Assembly: GCF_003479425.1 (NCBI RefSeq)
Contig: NZ_QUHC01000004.1
Location: 372,001-436,000 of the forward strand
Direction of reading: 5' to 3'
From: Odoribacter sp. AF15-53
GTDB lineage: Bacteria; Bacteroidota; Bacteroidia; Bacteroidales; Marinifilaceae
Length of the DNA stretch: 64,000 nt
Each line of letters opens with the position of its first letter. The stretch's first letter is position 1. Of the stretch, positions 42,571 through 50,184 are shown one piece after another. The notes beneath the pieces were generated by a model. The model did not search any database. It was not told the DNA's origin and saw nothing but the letters and a program-made list of their open reading frames with translations. A program made the position numbers and the translations under genes.

Positions 42571-43419
42571 ATGAAAATATATAATGAAATAGATTTGTAT
42601 CGGTATAATACAATGAAATTACATTCTATCGCTAGGATAATGTATGAACCGGAAAATGTAGACGAATTGCTGGCTATTTTTCGAAAATTAAAAAAAGAAG
42701 GTACTGCATTTTATTTGTTATCTGCAGGAAGTAATATCGTTTTTGGAGCTAGAATTGAACGTCCTATAGTATATTTAATGTCCTTCAATACAAATATGTC
42801 ATTTTGTGAGGATGGTACATTGGAATGTGGTGCATCTGTACGAATTCAATCTTTACTTGAAAAAATAAAGGAATTTTCTTTAGGAGGTATTGAATATCTT
42901 GCTTCAGTACCATCAAGTGTGGGGGGAGCTGTATACATGAATGCAGGGAGAGGACGAAAAATGAAACGTTCTATTTCAGACTATATTGAATCTGTGAGGT
43001 ATTTGGACTTTGCTGATATGCAGATAAAAAATATGTATGGGAATGATAGATATTTATATCGGACTTCTCCTTTTCAAAACTTAAATACGGTTATTTTGAG
43101 TGTAAGATTTAAATTTATCAAACAAGATGTTGATATAACTAACAGATTGATTAAGGAAAGATTGGCTTATTCTCAAAGATATTTGTCTGCAGATAAACCA
43201 AGTTGTGGATCTGTATTCTGTCTCATGAATCCAGTGATTATGAGATTACTTAGAGGTACAAGATATGGTGGTGCCATTTTTTCAAAAAAAACATCTAATT
43301 GGATATCAAATATTGATAATGCTAAAGTAGGAGATATAGAGGCTTTGATAGGGAAGGCTATTAGATGGCATAAAGTGTTCTTTTCAAAATATAAAGTAGA
43401 AATTCGATTCTTCAGGTAA
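42571..43419 (+). CDS. MurB-like UDP-enolpyruvyl-sugar reductase in a capsule locus
   Basis: A 282-residue FAD enzyme close to UDP-N-acetylenolpyruvoylglucosamine reductase (MurB). FAD binding: LSAGSNIVFG (50-59) and GIEYLASVPSSVGGAVYMNA (106-125). The three catalytic residues are kept: Arg164 in YRTS, the proton donor Ser214 in CGSVF and Glu277 in VEIRFF. A small insertion follows GSVF (CLMNP instead of KNP). A second MurB is needed in the chromosome for the cell wall, so this copy probably makes a lactyl-ether (muramic-like) sugar for the capsule. No enolpyruvyl transferase (MurA-like) is seen in the locus. Confidence 0.85.
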   Translation: MKIYNEIDLYRYNTMKLHSIARIMYEPENVDELLAIFRKLKKEGTAFYLLSAGSNIVFGARIERPIVYLMSFNTNMSFCEDGTLECGASVRIQSLLEKIKEFSLGGIEYLASVPSSVGGAVYMNAGRGRKMKRSISDYIESVRYLDFADMQIKNMYGNDRYLYRTSPFQNLNTVILSVRFKFIKQDVDITNRLIKERLAYSQRYLSADKPSCGSVFCLMNPVIMRLLRGTRYGGAIFSKKTSNWISNIDNAKVGDIEALIGKAIRWHKVFFSKYKVEIRFFR

Positions 43420-43420
43420 G

Positions 43421-44584
43421 ATGCATGTACTTCATATTGTAGATTCATATGGGGGAACAGAGGTGTATAAAAATCTTTTTATGGCATTAGATAGTTTAGG
43501 TATAAAACAAACTATTTTTGTTCCTCTTAATGCTAGTAATCATAATAGAATAGGAAATCATTTGATTGATTTTCAGGTATCAGGATCAAAAATTATTTAT
43601 TCCACAGCATTAACGTCTTATCATAAATTCTTGTATCAATTTAAAATCTCTACGATTTTAAAGGCGATAACTTCTTCTATTAACATTGATGAAATAGATT
43701 TAATTCATGCAGCAACCCTTTGTGTAAATGGAGCTGTCGCTTATGAATTGAATAAACGATATAGAATACCTTATATCTGTGCTGTTAGGAACACTGATAT
43801 GGAATTGTATTATAAATATTTTCGTTGGCGTATAAATTATTTTTTTAAAATATTTAAAGGAGCTTCCCAAGTGATATTTATTTGTCCACAATATCAAAAA
43901 AAGTTTGTTCAAGAAAGAATCCCCTTTGTTTATAAAAAAGATGCTGAAAAAAAGGTGATGATTATTCCTAATGGGGTTGATCCTTTGTTCCTAAATGATA
44001 GAGTATTTTGTTCCCCAAATTTATCCGGGGCAATACATGTTATTTTTGCTTCTGCTTTTGTTAAAGGGAAAGGGCTCAAGGAAATTATTTTGGCTATCGC
44101 TATGCTTAGAGATAAAGGATATAATATTGATATTAAAGCAGTGGGTAGAGGTTTGCCTTTTAGAAATGAAAATAAAAAATACCTTCAAGAGATAGAAACA
44201 ATTGCTAATCAATATGATTGGGTATATTTAGAGAATTACATGAATAAGCGAGATTTGAAAATGTTATTTCGGGGAAGTCATATTTTCGTTATGCCTTCAA
44301 AGCCAGAAACATTTGGACTTGTTTATGTTGAGGCTTTGACTCAAAATTTGCCTATTGTATATGCCAAAGGACAAGGATTTGATGGGTATTTTTCTGAAGG
44401 CTATATTGGGTATCATGTGGAAGCCTTTAATGTTGTAGATATTGCCAATAAAATAGAATTGATTATTACAGAATATAACGATATTGTAGAACGTATTGCA
44501 AGAATTGATCTAAAAGAGCAATTTAGTTGGGGTGAAATTGCCCAAAAGTATTATAATATATACAAGAGTATAGTTGGAAAATGA
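43421..44584 (+). CDS. Glycosyltransferase family 4
   Basis: A 387-residue GT-B retaining glycosyltransferase. The N-terminal half starts HVLHIVDSYGGTEVYK; the C-terminal half has the nucleotide-sugar site (IIPNGVDP near 186, ASAFVKGKGLKEII and MPSKPETFGLVYVEALTQNL), with Glu-x7-Glu in the last block. It adds one sugar to the lipid-linked unit. The gene starts one base after the MurB-like stop and overlaps the next gene by four bases (ATGA), so the three are coupled. Confidence 0.9.
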   Translation: MHVLHIVDSYGGTEVYKNLFMALDSLGIKQTIFVPLNASNHNRIGNHLIDFQVSGSKIIYSTALTSYHKFLYQFKISTILKAITSSINIDEIDLIHAATLCVNGAVAYELNKRYRIPYICAVRNTDMELYYKYFRWRINYFFKIFKGASQVIFICPQYQKKFVQERIPFVYKKDAEKKVMIIPNGVDPLFLNDRVFCSPNLSGAIHVIFASAFVKGKGLKEIILAIAMLRDKGYNIDIKAVGRGLPFRNENKKYLQEIETIANQYDWVYLENYMNKRDLKMLFRGSHIFVMPSKPETFGLVYVEALTQNLPIVYAKGQGFDGYFSEGYIGYHVEAFNVVDIANKIELIITEYNDIVERIARIDLKEQFSWGEIAQKYYNIYKSIVGK

Positions 44585-45696
44585 AAAAAATAGCATTATT
44601 GTCATTTCATAATGCAGCTAACTATGGGGCTGCACTTCAAGCTTTTGCCTTACAAGAGGCTTTGACTCGAAAGGGATATGTTTGTGAATATATTGATTAT
44701 CGGAATACGTATCGAAGTAACGCTTACAATATGAGTTATCATATTTGGAGTAACCTAAAAGCGAGAAAATTGAAATCAGCTTTTCTTTATTTTTTAGGAA
44801 CGCCTTTTATGTGTTTACGTAAATACCGATTTAATAAATTTTATCGTAGATATTTACATTGCACAACTTCTATTTATCACTCATCAACAGAAGCAAGAGT
44901 GTTAAATGATAAATATGATAAATTTATTGTTGGTAGTGATCAAGTATGGAATTACGAAAATAATGGTCGAGATTTTGCTTTTTTGTTAGATTTTGTTACT
45001 GATGATGAAAAAAAAATTTCTTATTCATCAAGTTTTGGATTAAGCTCTGTTCCTAAGGAATTACGCAAGGAGTACGAGTATAATCTTTTGAAAATAAAAC
45101 ATATTTCGGTTCGAGAACGTTATGCTGTAGATTTAGTTCGAGAACTATCAGGTCGGTGTGCCGAATTGGTTTTAGACCCAGTCTTCTTATTAACTAGAGA
45201 GGAGTGGCAACAATTTTTATTAAATCGTCCCCGTAGTAAGTATATATTTACTTATACGAATCGACCAGGACAGGTAGAGCGATTTTTTAATCAAACAGGC
45301 TATGATATACAGTATTTTAAACATTATAAATTGGCCCGGGCAACATCTTTGTTAGATTTCTTATCTGGTCATACTTGTGTAAAGTATGCGATGTCTCCAT
45401 CAGAATTTGTTAGTTGTATAAATTATGCGCAACTCGTTGTATCGGCTTCATTCCATTGTATTGCATTGTCGATTATTCTTAACAAACCATTTGTAGCTAT
45501 TCTTACAGGTGATATAGGAAAAGACGAGAGAATATTGAGTATATTACAACTGCTTGGTTTACAAAATCGTATATATTCCCCGTCGATGACATTAGAAGAA
45601 ATAAATCTTCCGATTAATTATAAGAGTGTAAATGAAGAGATCTCTAGATTACGGAAGGATTCATTTCAATTTCTTATTAATAGTATAGAAAAATAA
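44581..45696 (+). CDS. Polysaccharide pyruvyltransferase
   Basis: A 371-residue protein of the PS_pyruv_trans family. The N terminus KIALLSFHNAANYGAALQA and the later VGSDQVWNYEN (about 120-130), LVLDPVFLL and SASFHCIALSIILNKPFV blocks are typical. These enzymes move enolpyruvate from phosphoenolpyruvate to sugars as a ketal, which gives acidic capsules. Its ATG overlaps the GT4 stop. Together with the MurB-like reductase it points to pyruvate-derived groups on the polymer, either as ketal or, after a different linkage, reduced to lactyl. Confidence 0.9.
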   Translation: MKKIALLSFHNAANYGAALQAFALQEALTRKGYVCEYIDYRNTYRSNAYNMSYHIWSNLKARKLKSAFLYFLGTPFMCLRKYRFNKFYRRYLHCTTSIYHSSTEARVLNDKYDKFIVGSDQVWNYENNGRDFAFLLDFVTDDEKKISYSSSFGLSSVPKELRKEYEYNLLKIKHISVRERYAVDLVRELSGRCAELVLDPVFLLTREEWQQFLLNRPRSKYIFTYTNRPGQVERFFNQTGYDIQYFKHYKLARATSLLDFLSGHTCVKYAMSPSEFVSCINYAQLVVSASFHCIALSIILNKPFVAILTGDIGKDERILSILQLLGLQNRIYSPSMTLEEINLPINYKSVNEEISRLRKDSFQFLINSIEK

Positions 45697-45708
45697 TAAA
45701 TTAAATTT

Positions 45709-46983
45709 ATGAATGAAATAAAAATTGCTGTAATCGGTCTCGGTTATGTTGGGTTACCTTTGGCTCGTCTTTTTTCAACTAAGTATTTAACTGTTGGTTT
45801 CGATATGAATCAAAAGCGCGTAGATACTTTGATGGCAGGACATGATGTGACGTTCGAGGTGGCGGATGATTTATTACAAGATGCTATCCATAATCATGGT
45901 TTTAAGTGTACGACTAGTATTGATGAAATTAGTGATTGTAATTTTTATATAGTTGCCGTTCCAACTCCTGTAGATGAGAATAATCGTCCTGATCTAAAAC
46001 CTTTGTGGGGTGCAAGTGAAATAGTTGGAAAAGTTATTTCAAAAGGAGATATAGTGGTATATGAGTCAACCGTATATCCGGGGGTCACAGAAGAAGAATG
46101 TTTACCCGTAGTGGAACGGGTATCAGGATTAGAGTTCAATAAAGATTTCTTTGCTGGTTATAGTCCAGAACGGATTAATCCTGGAGATAAGGAACATACT
46201 GTAGAAAAAATTAAGAAAGTTACATCGGGATCTACTCCTGAGATTGCAGAGGTTGTTGATAAGATTTATAATTCTGTACTTGTAAACGGAACTCATAGAG
46301 CTTCTTCTATTAAAGTTGCCGAAGCTTCTAAGATAATTGAAAATTCGCAGCGTGATGTTAATATTGCTTTTATGAACGAATTGGCAAAAATTTTTAATGC
46401 GATGGAGATTGATACTCACGATGTAATTGATGCTGCTTCTAGTAAGTGGAATTTTATAAAATTAAGCCCAGGGCTTGTAGGTGGACATTGTATAAGTGTT
46501 GATCCGTATTATTTGATTCAGAAAGCTCAGGTTTATGGTGTTTTACCTCGAGTTATGTCAAATGCTCGTCGTTTGAATGATGGTATGGGGGCATACGTGG
46601 CGAACCAAACTATTAAATGCATGAACAAAAAAGGAGTAATAGTAAAGGATTCTAAAATTTTGATTCTTGGTATTACATTTAAGGAAAATTGTCCTGATAT
46701 TCGTAATACGAAAATCGTTGACATTTATCATACATTCGAGGAGTATACGAATAATATTACTATTTATGATCCGTGGGCAGATATTGATGCTGTTCGTCAT
46801 GAATATGGTCTTGAAATAATTAATGTTCTTTCAGGTAGAGAGAAATATGATTCTATTATTCTTGCAGTTGCTCATGATGAGTTTCTAAATCTTGATATCC
46901 GCTCTTTTCTATCGTCAGAAAAGGGTGTTGTTTATGATGTGAAAGGTATTCTTCCTAGAAAAATTGTTGATGCAAGATTATAA
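45709..46983 (+). CDS. UDP-N-acetylhexosamine 6-dehydrogenase (TviB/WbpO-like)
   Basis: A 424-residue NAD-dependent nucleotide-sugar dehydrogenase. The Rossmann motif GLGYVG (10-15), AVPTPVDENNRPDL, YESTVYPGVTEEECLP, EASKIIENSQRDVNIAFMNE and the catalytic Cys261 in GGHCISVDPYYL are seen. The STVYPG and TPVD patterns fit the TviB/WbpO branch, which oxidises UDP-GalNAc or UDP-GlcNAc to the uronic acid, rather than UDP-glucose dehydrogenase. It gives the capsule an acidic amino-uronic residue. Confidence 0.92.
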   Translation: MNEIKIAVIGLGYVGLPLARLFSTKYLTVGFDMNQKRVDTLMAGHDVTFEVADDLLQDAIHNHGFKCTTSIDEISDCNFYIVAVPTPVDENNRPDLKPLWGASEIVGKVISKGDIVVYESTVYPGVTEEECLPVVERVSGLEFNKDFFAGYSPERINPGDKEHTVEKIKKVTSGSTPEIAEVVDKIYNSVLVNGTHRASSIKVAEASKIIENSQRDVNIAFMNELAKIFNAMEIDTHDVIDAASSKWNFIKLSPGLVGGHCISVDPYYLIQKAQVYGVLPRVMSNARRLNDGMGAYVANQTIKCMNKKGVIVKDSKILILGITFKENCPDIRNTKIVDIYHTFEEYTNNITIYDPWADIDAVRHEYGLEIINVLSGREKYDSIILAVAHDEFLNLDIRSFLSSEKGVVYDVKGILPRKIVDARL

Positions 46984-46986
46984 GTA

Positions 46987-47997
46987 ATGATGTTATCTAT
47001 TGTTTGCCCGATATACAATGAAGTGGGGTATATTAAAGGGTGTATAGAGTCAATTGTAGCACAGGATTATCCTAAAGATAGTTTGGAAGTATTGTTTGTT
47101 GATGGGATGAGTTCAGATGGAACTCGTGATGTTGTACGAAAATTTATTTCTTTATATCCTTTCATTAAATTATTAGATAATCCTAAAAAAATTACTCCAG
47201 CTGCTTTAAATATAGGAATTAATGCTGCAAAAGGTTCGATTATTTTTCGTTTAGATGCACATGCTATTTATCCTAATAATTATTTCTCTATATTGGTTAA
47301 ATATCTTGAAGAGTTGAGAGCAGATAATGTTGGTGGTATATGTAGAACACTACCTGTTAATAATACGAATGTTTGTGTTGCAATTGCTTGTGCTTTAAGT
47401 AGTCCTTTCGGTATGGGAAACTCCTATTTTAGGATAGGAATAAAAGATGTAAAAAAAGTAGATACGGTGCCTTTTGGTTGTTTTAGAAAGGAAATATTTG
47501 ATAAAGTAGGACTTTTTGATGAAGAATTAATTCGTAATCAAGATGACGAATTTAATGGGCGGATAATTAAAGAAGGTGGTTGTATTTATTTAATACCAGA
47601 GGTTATTATAGATTATTATGCTCGAGATTCGATAAAAAAAGTGATAAAAATGTTTTATCAATATGGGTTATTTAAACCATTAGTAAATATAAAGTTGAGA
47701 AAACCTACTACTATTCGACAATTTTTTCCAGTATTATTTGTTATTGGTTTAATTGTAGGTGGAGCGTTAAGTATATTTACTTCATTGGTATATATTTATA
47801 TTTTAGTGTTGGGGTTATATTGGTGTCTCGCATTTTATTTTGCATTGAGTAATGTGCGGAAAATAAAGCGATTAGGAGGAGTGATACTCTTACCTTTTAT
47901 ATTTTTCATGATACATGTTAGTTATGGTTGGGGATATTTAGTCGGAATTTTTAAGGTAATTTTTAAAAGTTCCTTTTCTGTGGTAAGTAATAGATAA
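46987..47997 (+). CDS. Glycosyltransferase family 2 with C-terminal membrane helices
   Basis: A 336-residue ExoA-like GT-A enzyme. It has the start LSIVCPIYNEVGYIKGCIES, the FVDGMSSDGT loop, the metal-binding FRLDAHAIYP (DxD-like Asp-Ala-His) and NQDDEFNGRI as the acid/base region. Two or three hydrophobic helices near 250-310 anchor it to the inner membrane. It should extend the lipid-linked unit by one sugar. It is the last gene of the A+T-rich cassette. Confidence 0.88.
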   Translation: MMLSIVCPIYNEVGYIKGCIESIVAQDYPKDSLEVLFVDGMSSDGTRDVVRKFISLYPFIKLLDNPKKITPAALNIGINAAKGSIIFRLDAHAIYPNNYFSILVKYLEELRADNVGGICRTLPVNNTNVCVAIACALSSPFGMGNSYFRIGIKDVKKVDTVPFGCFRKEIFDKVGLFDEELIRNQDDEFNGRIIKEGGCIYLIPEVIIDYYARDSIKKVIKMFYQYGLFKPLVNIKLRKPTTIRQFFPVLFVIGLIVGGALSIFTSLVYIYILVLGLYWCLAFYFALSNVRKIKRLGGVILLPFIFFMIHVSYGWGYLVGIFKVIFKSSFSVVSNR

Positions 47998-48092
47998 GTT
48001 TTTTTTTACATATATCAGATTTGTGGTATGTAAATATTGGTAACAATATTATACATGTGATAAACGTTCTTTAATGTTGTAATTTTTTTTAT

Positions 48093-49307
48093 ATGATACC
48101 ATTTTCACCACCAAGAATTGACCAGAAGGTCATTGATGAGGTTGTTGATACCTTGAAGTCCGGTTGGATCACGACGGGACCGAAGACGAAGGAGTTTGAA
48201 CGGAGGTTGACGGCGTATTGCGGGAATAAGGCGACGTTGGCTGTAAACTCGAATACAGTGGGGTTGGAAGTTGTGTTGCGGTGGTTCGGGGTACAGGAGG
48301 GGGACGAGGTGATTGTGCCTGCCTATACGTATTGTGCCACTGCGAACGTGATCGTGCATTGTGGGGCGAAACCTGTTATGGTTGATGTGAATGCGGAAGA
48401 TTTTGATGTTTGCTTGGAGAATGTGCGGAAGGCGATTACGGATAAGACAAAAGTGATTATGCCTGTTGATTTGGGTGGGATGCCTTGTGATTATGATGAA
48501 TTGTTTGAATTGGTGAAATCGGGGTCGGTGAATTCGTTGTTTCAGGCAAGAACGGAGGAGCAGGAGAAGTTGGGACGGATTTTGATTTTGTCGGATTCGG
48601 CTCATTCCGTGGGGGCGGAGTATAAGGGGCGAAAAGCGGGATGTTTGGCGGATGTTTCCGTGTTTTCTTTCCATGCGGTGAAGAATTTGACCACGGCGGA
48701 AGGAGGGGCGATTATGTTGAATTTGCCGGAGCCTTTTGATAACGAGGAGGTGTATCGTTATTTGTGTACATATACTTTGCACGGGCAGAATAAGGATGCG
48801 TTGGCCAAGACGAAAAAGGGGGCGTGGCGTTATGATGTACTGGTTTCCGGTTTTAAGGGGAATATGACGGATATAATGGCTTCTATCGGGTTGGTGGAGT
48901 TGTCGCGGTATGAGGATGATACTTTGCATTATCGGAAATGTATATATGATCAGTATACGGAGGCTTTTTCCAAGTATGAGTGGGCACAATTACCAGTTTA
49001 TGAAACGGAAGACCGGAAGAGTTCTTATCACGTGTATTGTTTACGGATAAAAGGGATCACGGAGCAACAGCGGGATGAGATTATTCAGAAAATTTTCGAT
49101 AGGGATGTTGCGGTTAATGTACATTTTCAGCCGTTACCTTTGTTGAGTGCGTTTAAGAATAAAGGATATAAAATAGAAGATTACCCGGTGGCTTACGATA
49201 ATTATAGCCGTGAGATTTCTTTACCCGTGTGGTATGGGTTGAATGAGGAGATGGTGAAGACGGTTATTGATGCTGTCGTGTGTTCTGTGGAGGAAGTGTT
49301 GGCGTGA
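48093..49307 (+). CDS. DegT/DnrJ/EryC1-type PLP sugar aminotransferase
   Basis: A 404-residue PLP enzyme. Signatures: SGWITTGPKTKEFERR, PAYTYCATANVIVHCGAKPV, SDSAHSVGAEYKGRKAG and the PLP lysine at 197 in SFHAVKNLTTAEGG. It moves an amino group to a UDP-4-keto-6-deoxy sugar, making a 4-amino sugar. The matching 4,6-dehydratase (PglF/WbpM-like) is not in the locus and must be elsewhere. The G+C content returns to the host level here, so this and the next gene belong to the stable end of the locus. Confidence 0.92.
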   Translation: MIPFSPPRIDQKVIDEVVDTLKSGWITTGPKTKEFERRLTAYCGNKATLAVNSNTVGLEVVLRWFGVQEGDEVIVPAYTYCATANVIVHCGAKPVMVDVNAEDFDVCLENVRKAITDKTKVIMPVDLGGMPCDYDELFELVKSGSVNSLFQARTEEQEKLGRILILSDSAHSVGAEYKGRKAGCLADVSVFSFHAVKNLTTAEGGAIMLNLPEPFDNEEVYRYLCTYTLHGQNKDALAKTKKGAWRYDVLVSGFKGNMTDIMASIGLVELSRYEDDTLHYRKCIYDQYTEAFSKYEWAQLPVYETEDRKSSYHVYCLRIKGITEQQRDEIIQKIFDRDVAVNVHFQPLPLLSAFKNKGYKIEDYPVAYDNYSREISLPVWYGLNEEMVKTVIDAVVCSVEEVLA

Positions 49308-49891
49308 TACGTTTTTGTGATATTTTCTTTTCTTTGTTGGGATTGATAGTTCTATCACCCGTTTTCGTGATTATTGCTTTGTGTATTGTGTCGGATAGCC
49401 GGGGTGGTGTATTTTACCGTCAGGTACGAGTGGGGCGGGAGGGTAAGGATTTTCGGTTGTTTAAATTCCGATCAATGGCGAGTGGGGCGGATAAGAAAGG
49501 TTTGATAACCGTGGGGGCAAAGGATTCACGGGTTACCCGGGTCGGGTATTTTTTGAGAAAGTATAAATTGGATGAATTACCGCAATTGCTGAACGTGGTG
49601 CGGGGGGAGATGAGTTTGGTGGGACCGAGGCCGGAGGTGAGGAAGTACGTGGATATGTATACTGTTGAGCAGCGTAAGGTGCTGGCGGTTGTTCCCGGTA
49701 TCACGGATTATGCTTCTATCGAGTACGTGGATGAAAATGTTATTTTAGGACAGGCAAATGATCCGGATCAGGCTTACGTGGAACAGATTATGCCGGATAA
49801 GATACGATATAACATGAAATATATAGATAATCGGTGTTTGAAAGAGTATTTTAAGATTATATTTTTGACGTTGATGAAGATCGTGAAGTAG
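49304..49891 (+). CDS. Monotopic phosphoglycosyl transferase (PglC-like initiating enzyme)
   Basis: A 195-residue bacterial sugar transferase. It has one re-entrant N-terminal hydrophobic segment (IFFSLLGLIVLSPVFVIIAL), the basic FRLFKFRSM block, the catalytic Asp-Glu in KLDELPQLLNVVRGEMSLVG and the PRPEV motif. It puts the first sugar phosphate onto undecaprenyl phosphate and so starts the repeat unit. The start is a GTG overlapping the aminotransferase stop (GTGA), a sign of coupling; the pair recalls PglE-PglC, suggesting that the 4-amino sugar is acetylated and loaded first. No acetyltransferase is present in the locus. Confidence 0.92.
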   Translation: MIRFCDIFFSLLGLIVLSPVFVIIALCIVSDSRGGVFYRQVRVGREGKDFRLFKFRSMASGADKKGLITVGAKDSRVTRVGYFLRKYKLDELPQLLNVVRGEMSLVGPRPEVRKYVDMYTVEQRKVLAVVPGITDYASIEYVDENVILGQANDPDQAYVEQIMPDKIRYNMKYIDNRCLKEYFKIIFLTLMKIVK

Positions 49892-49943
49892 CGTGATGAT
49901 TAGATGATTTGCGATTAAGCGATTTCGTGATTGGAAAAGATAG

Positions 49944-49977
49944 TACCTCGGATAAATGTCCGGGGTATTTTGTTTTT
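49944..49977 (+). terminator. Terminator at the end of the capsule operon
   Basis: TACCTCGG pairs with CCGGGGTA around an eight-base loop and is followed by TTTTGTTTTT. It lies about 50 bases after the last stop. Confidence 0.7.
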
Positions 49978-50010
49978 GTGAATGTCCGTTTGGGGAGTAA
50001 TATAGGATAT

Positions 50011-50066
50011 TGTGGGAGAAGCTGTGGGAGAAATGGTCGAGAACTGTGGGGAAAATTGTGGGAGAA
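50011..50066. repeat. Four spaced copies of TGTGGGAGAA upstream of htpG
   Basis: Copies start at 50011, 50023, 50045 (TGTGGGGAA) and 50057, with spacing of 12, 22 and 12 bases. The word resembles the CAGGTGGRGAA array at 7088-7131. Confidence 0.65.
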
Positions 50067-50184
50067 ATGGCGAAAATATAAAGAATAGGAACTGTCAATT
50101 CGGCAGGAAACCGGTTTTGGCATAACTATTGTGATTTAGTTGTCGTAAAAATTTGAAGTACAATTAAATTAAAAATATAGAGTT

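Noticed and set aside
48105..48989. A 294-codon minus-strand frame
   Set aside because: Antisense to the DegT aminotransferase; Arg/His/Ile-rich product with no motif.
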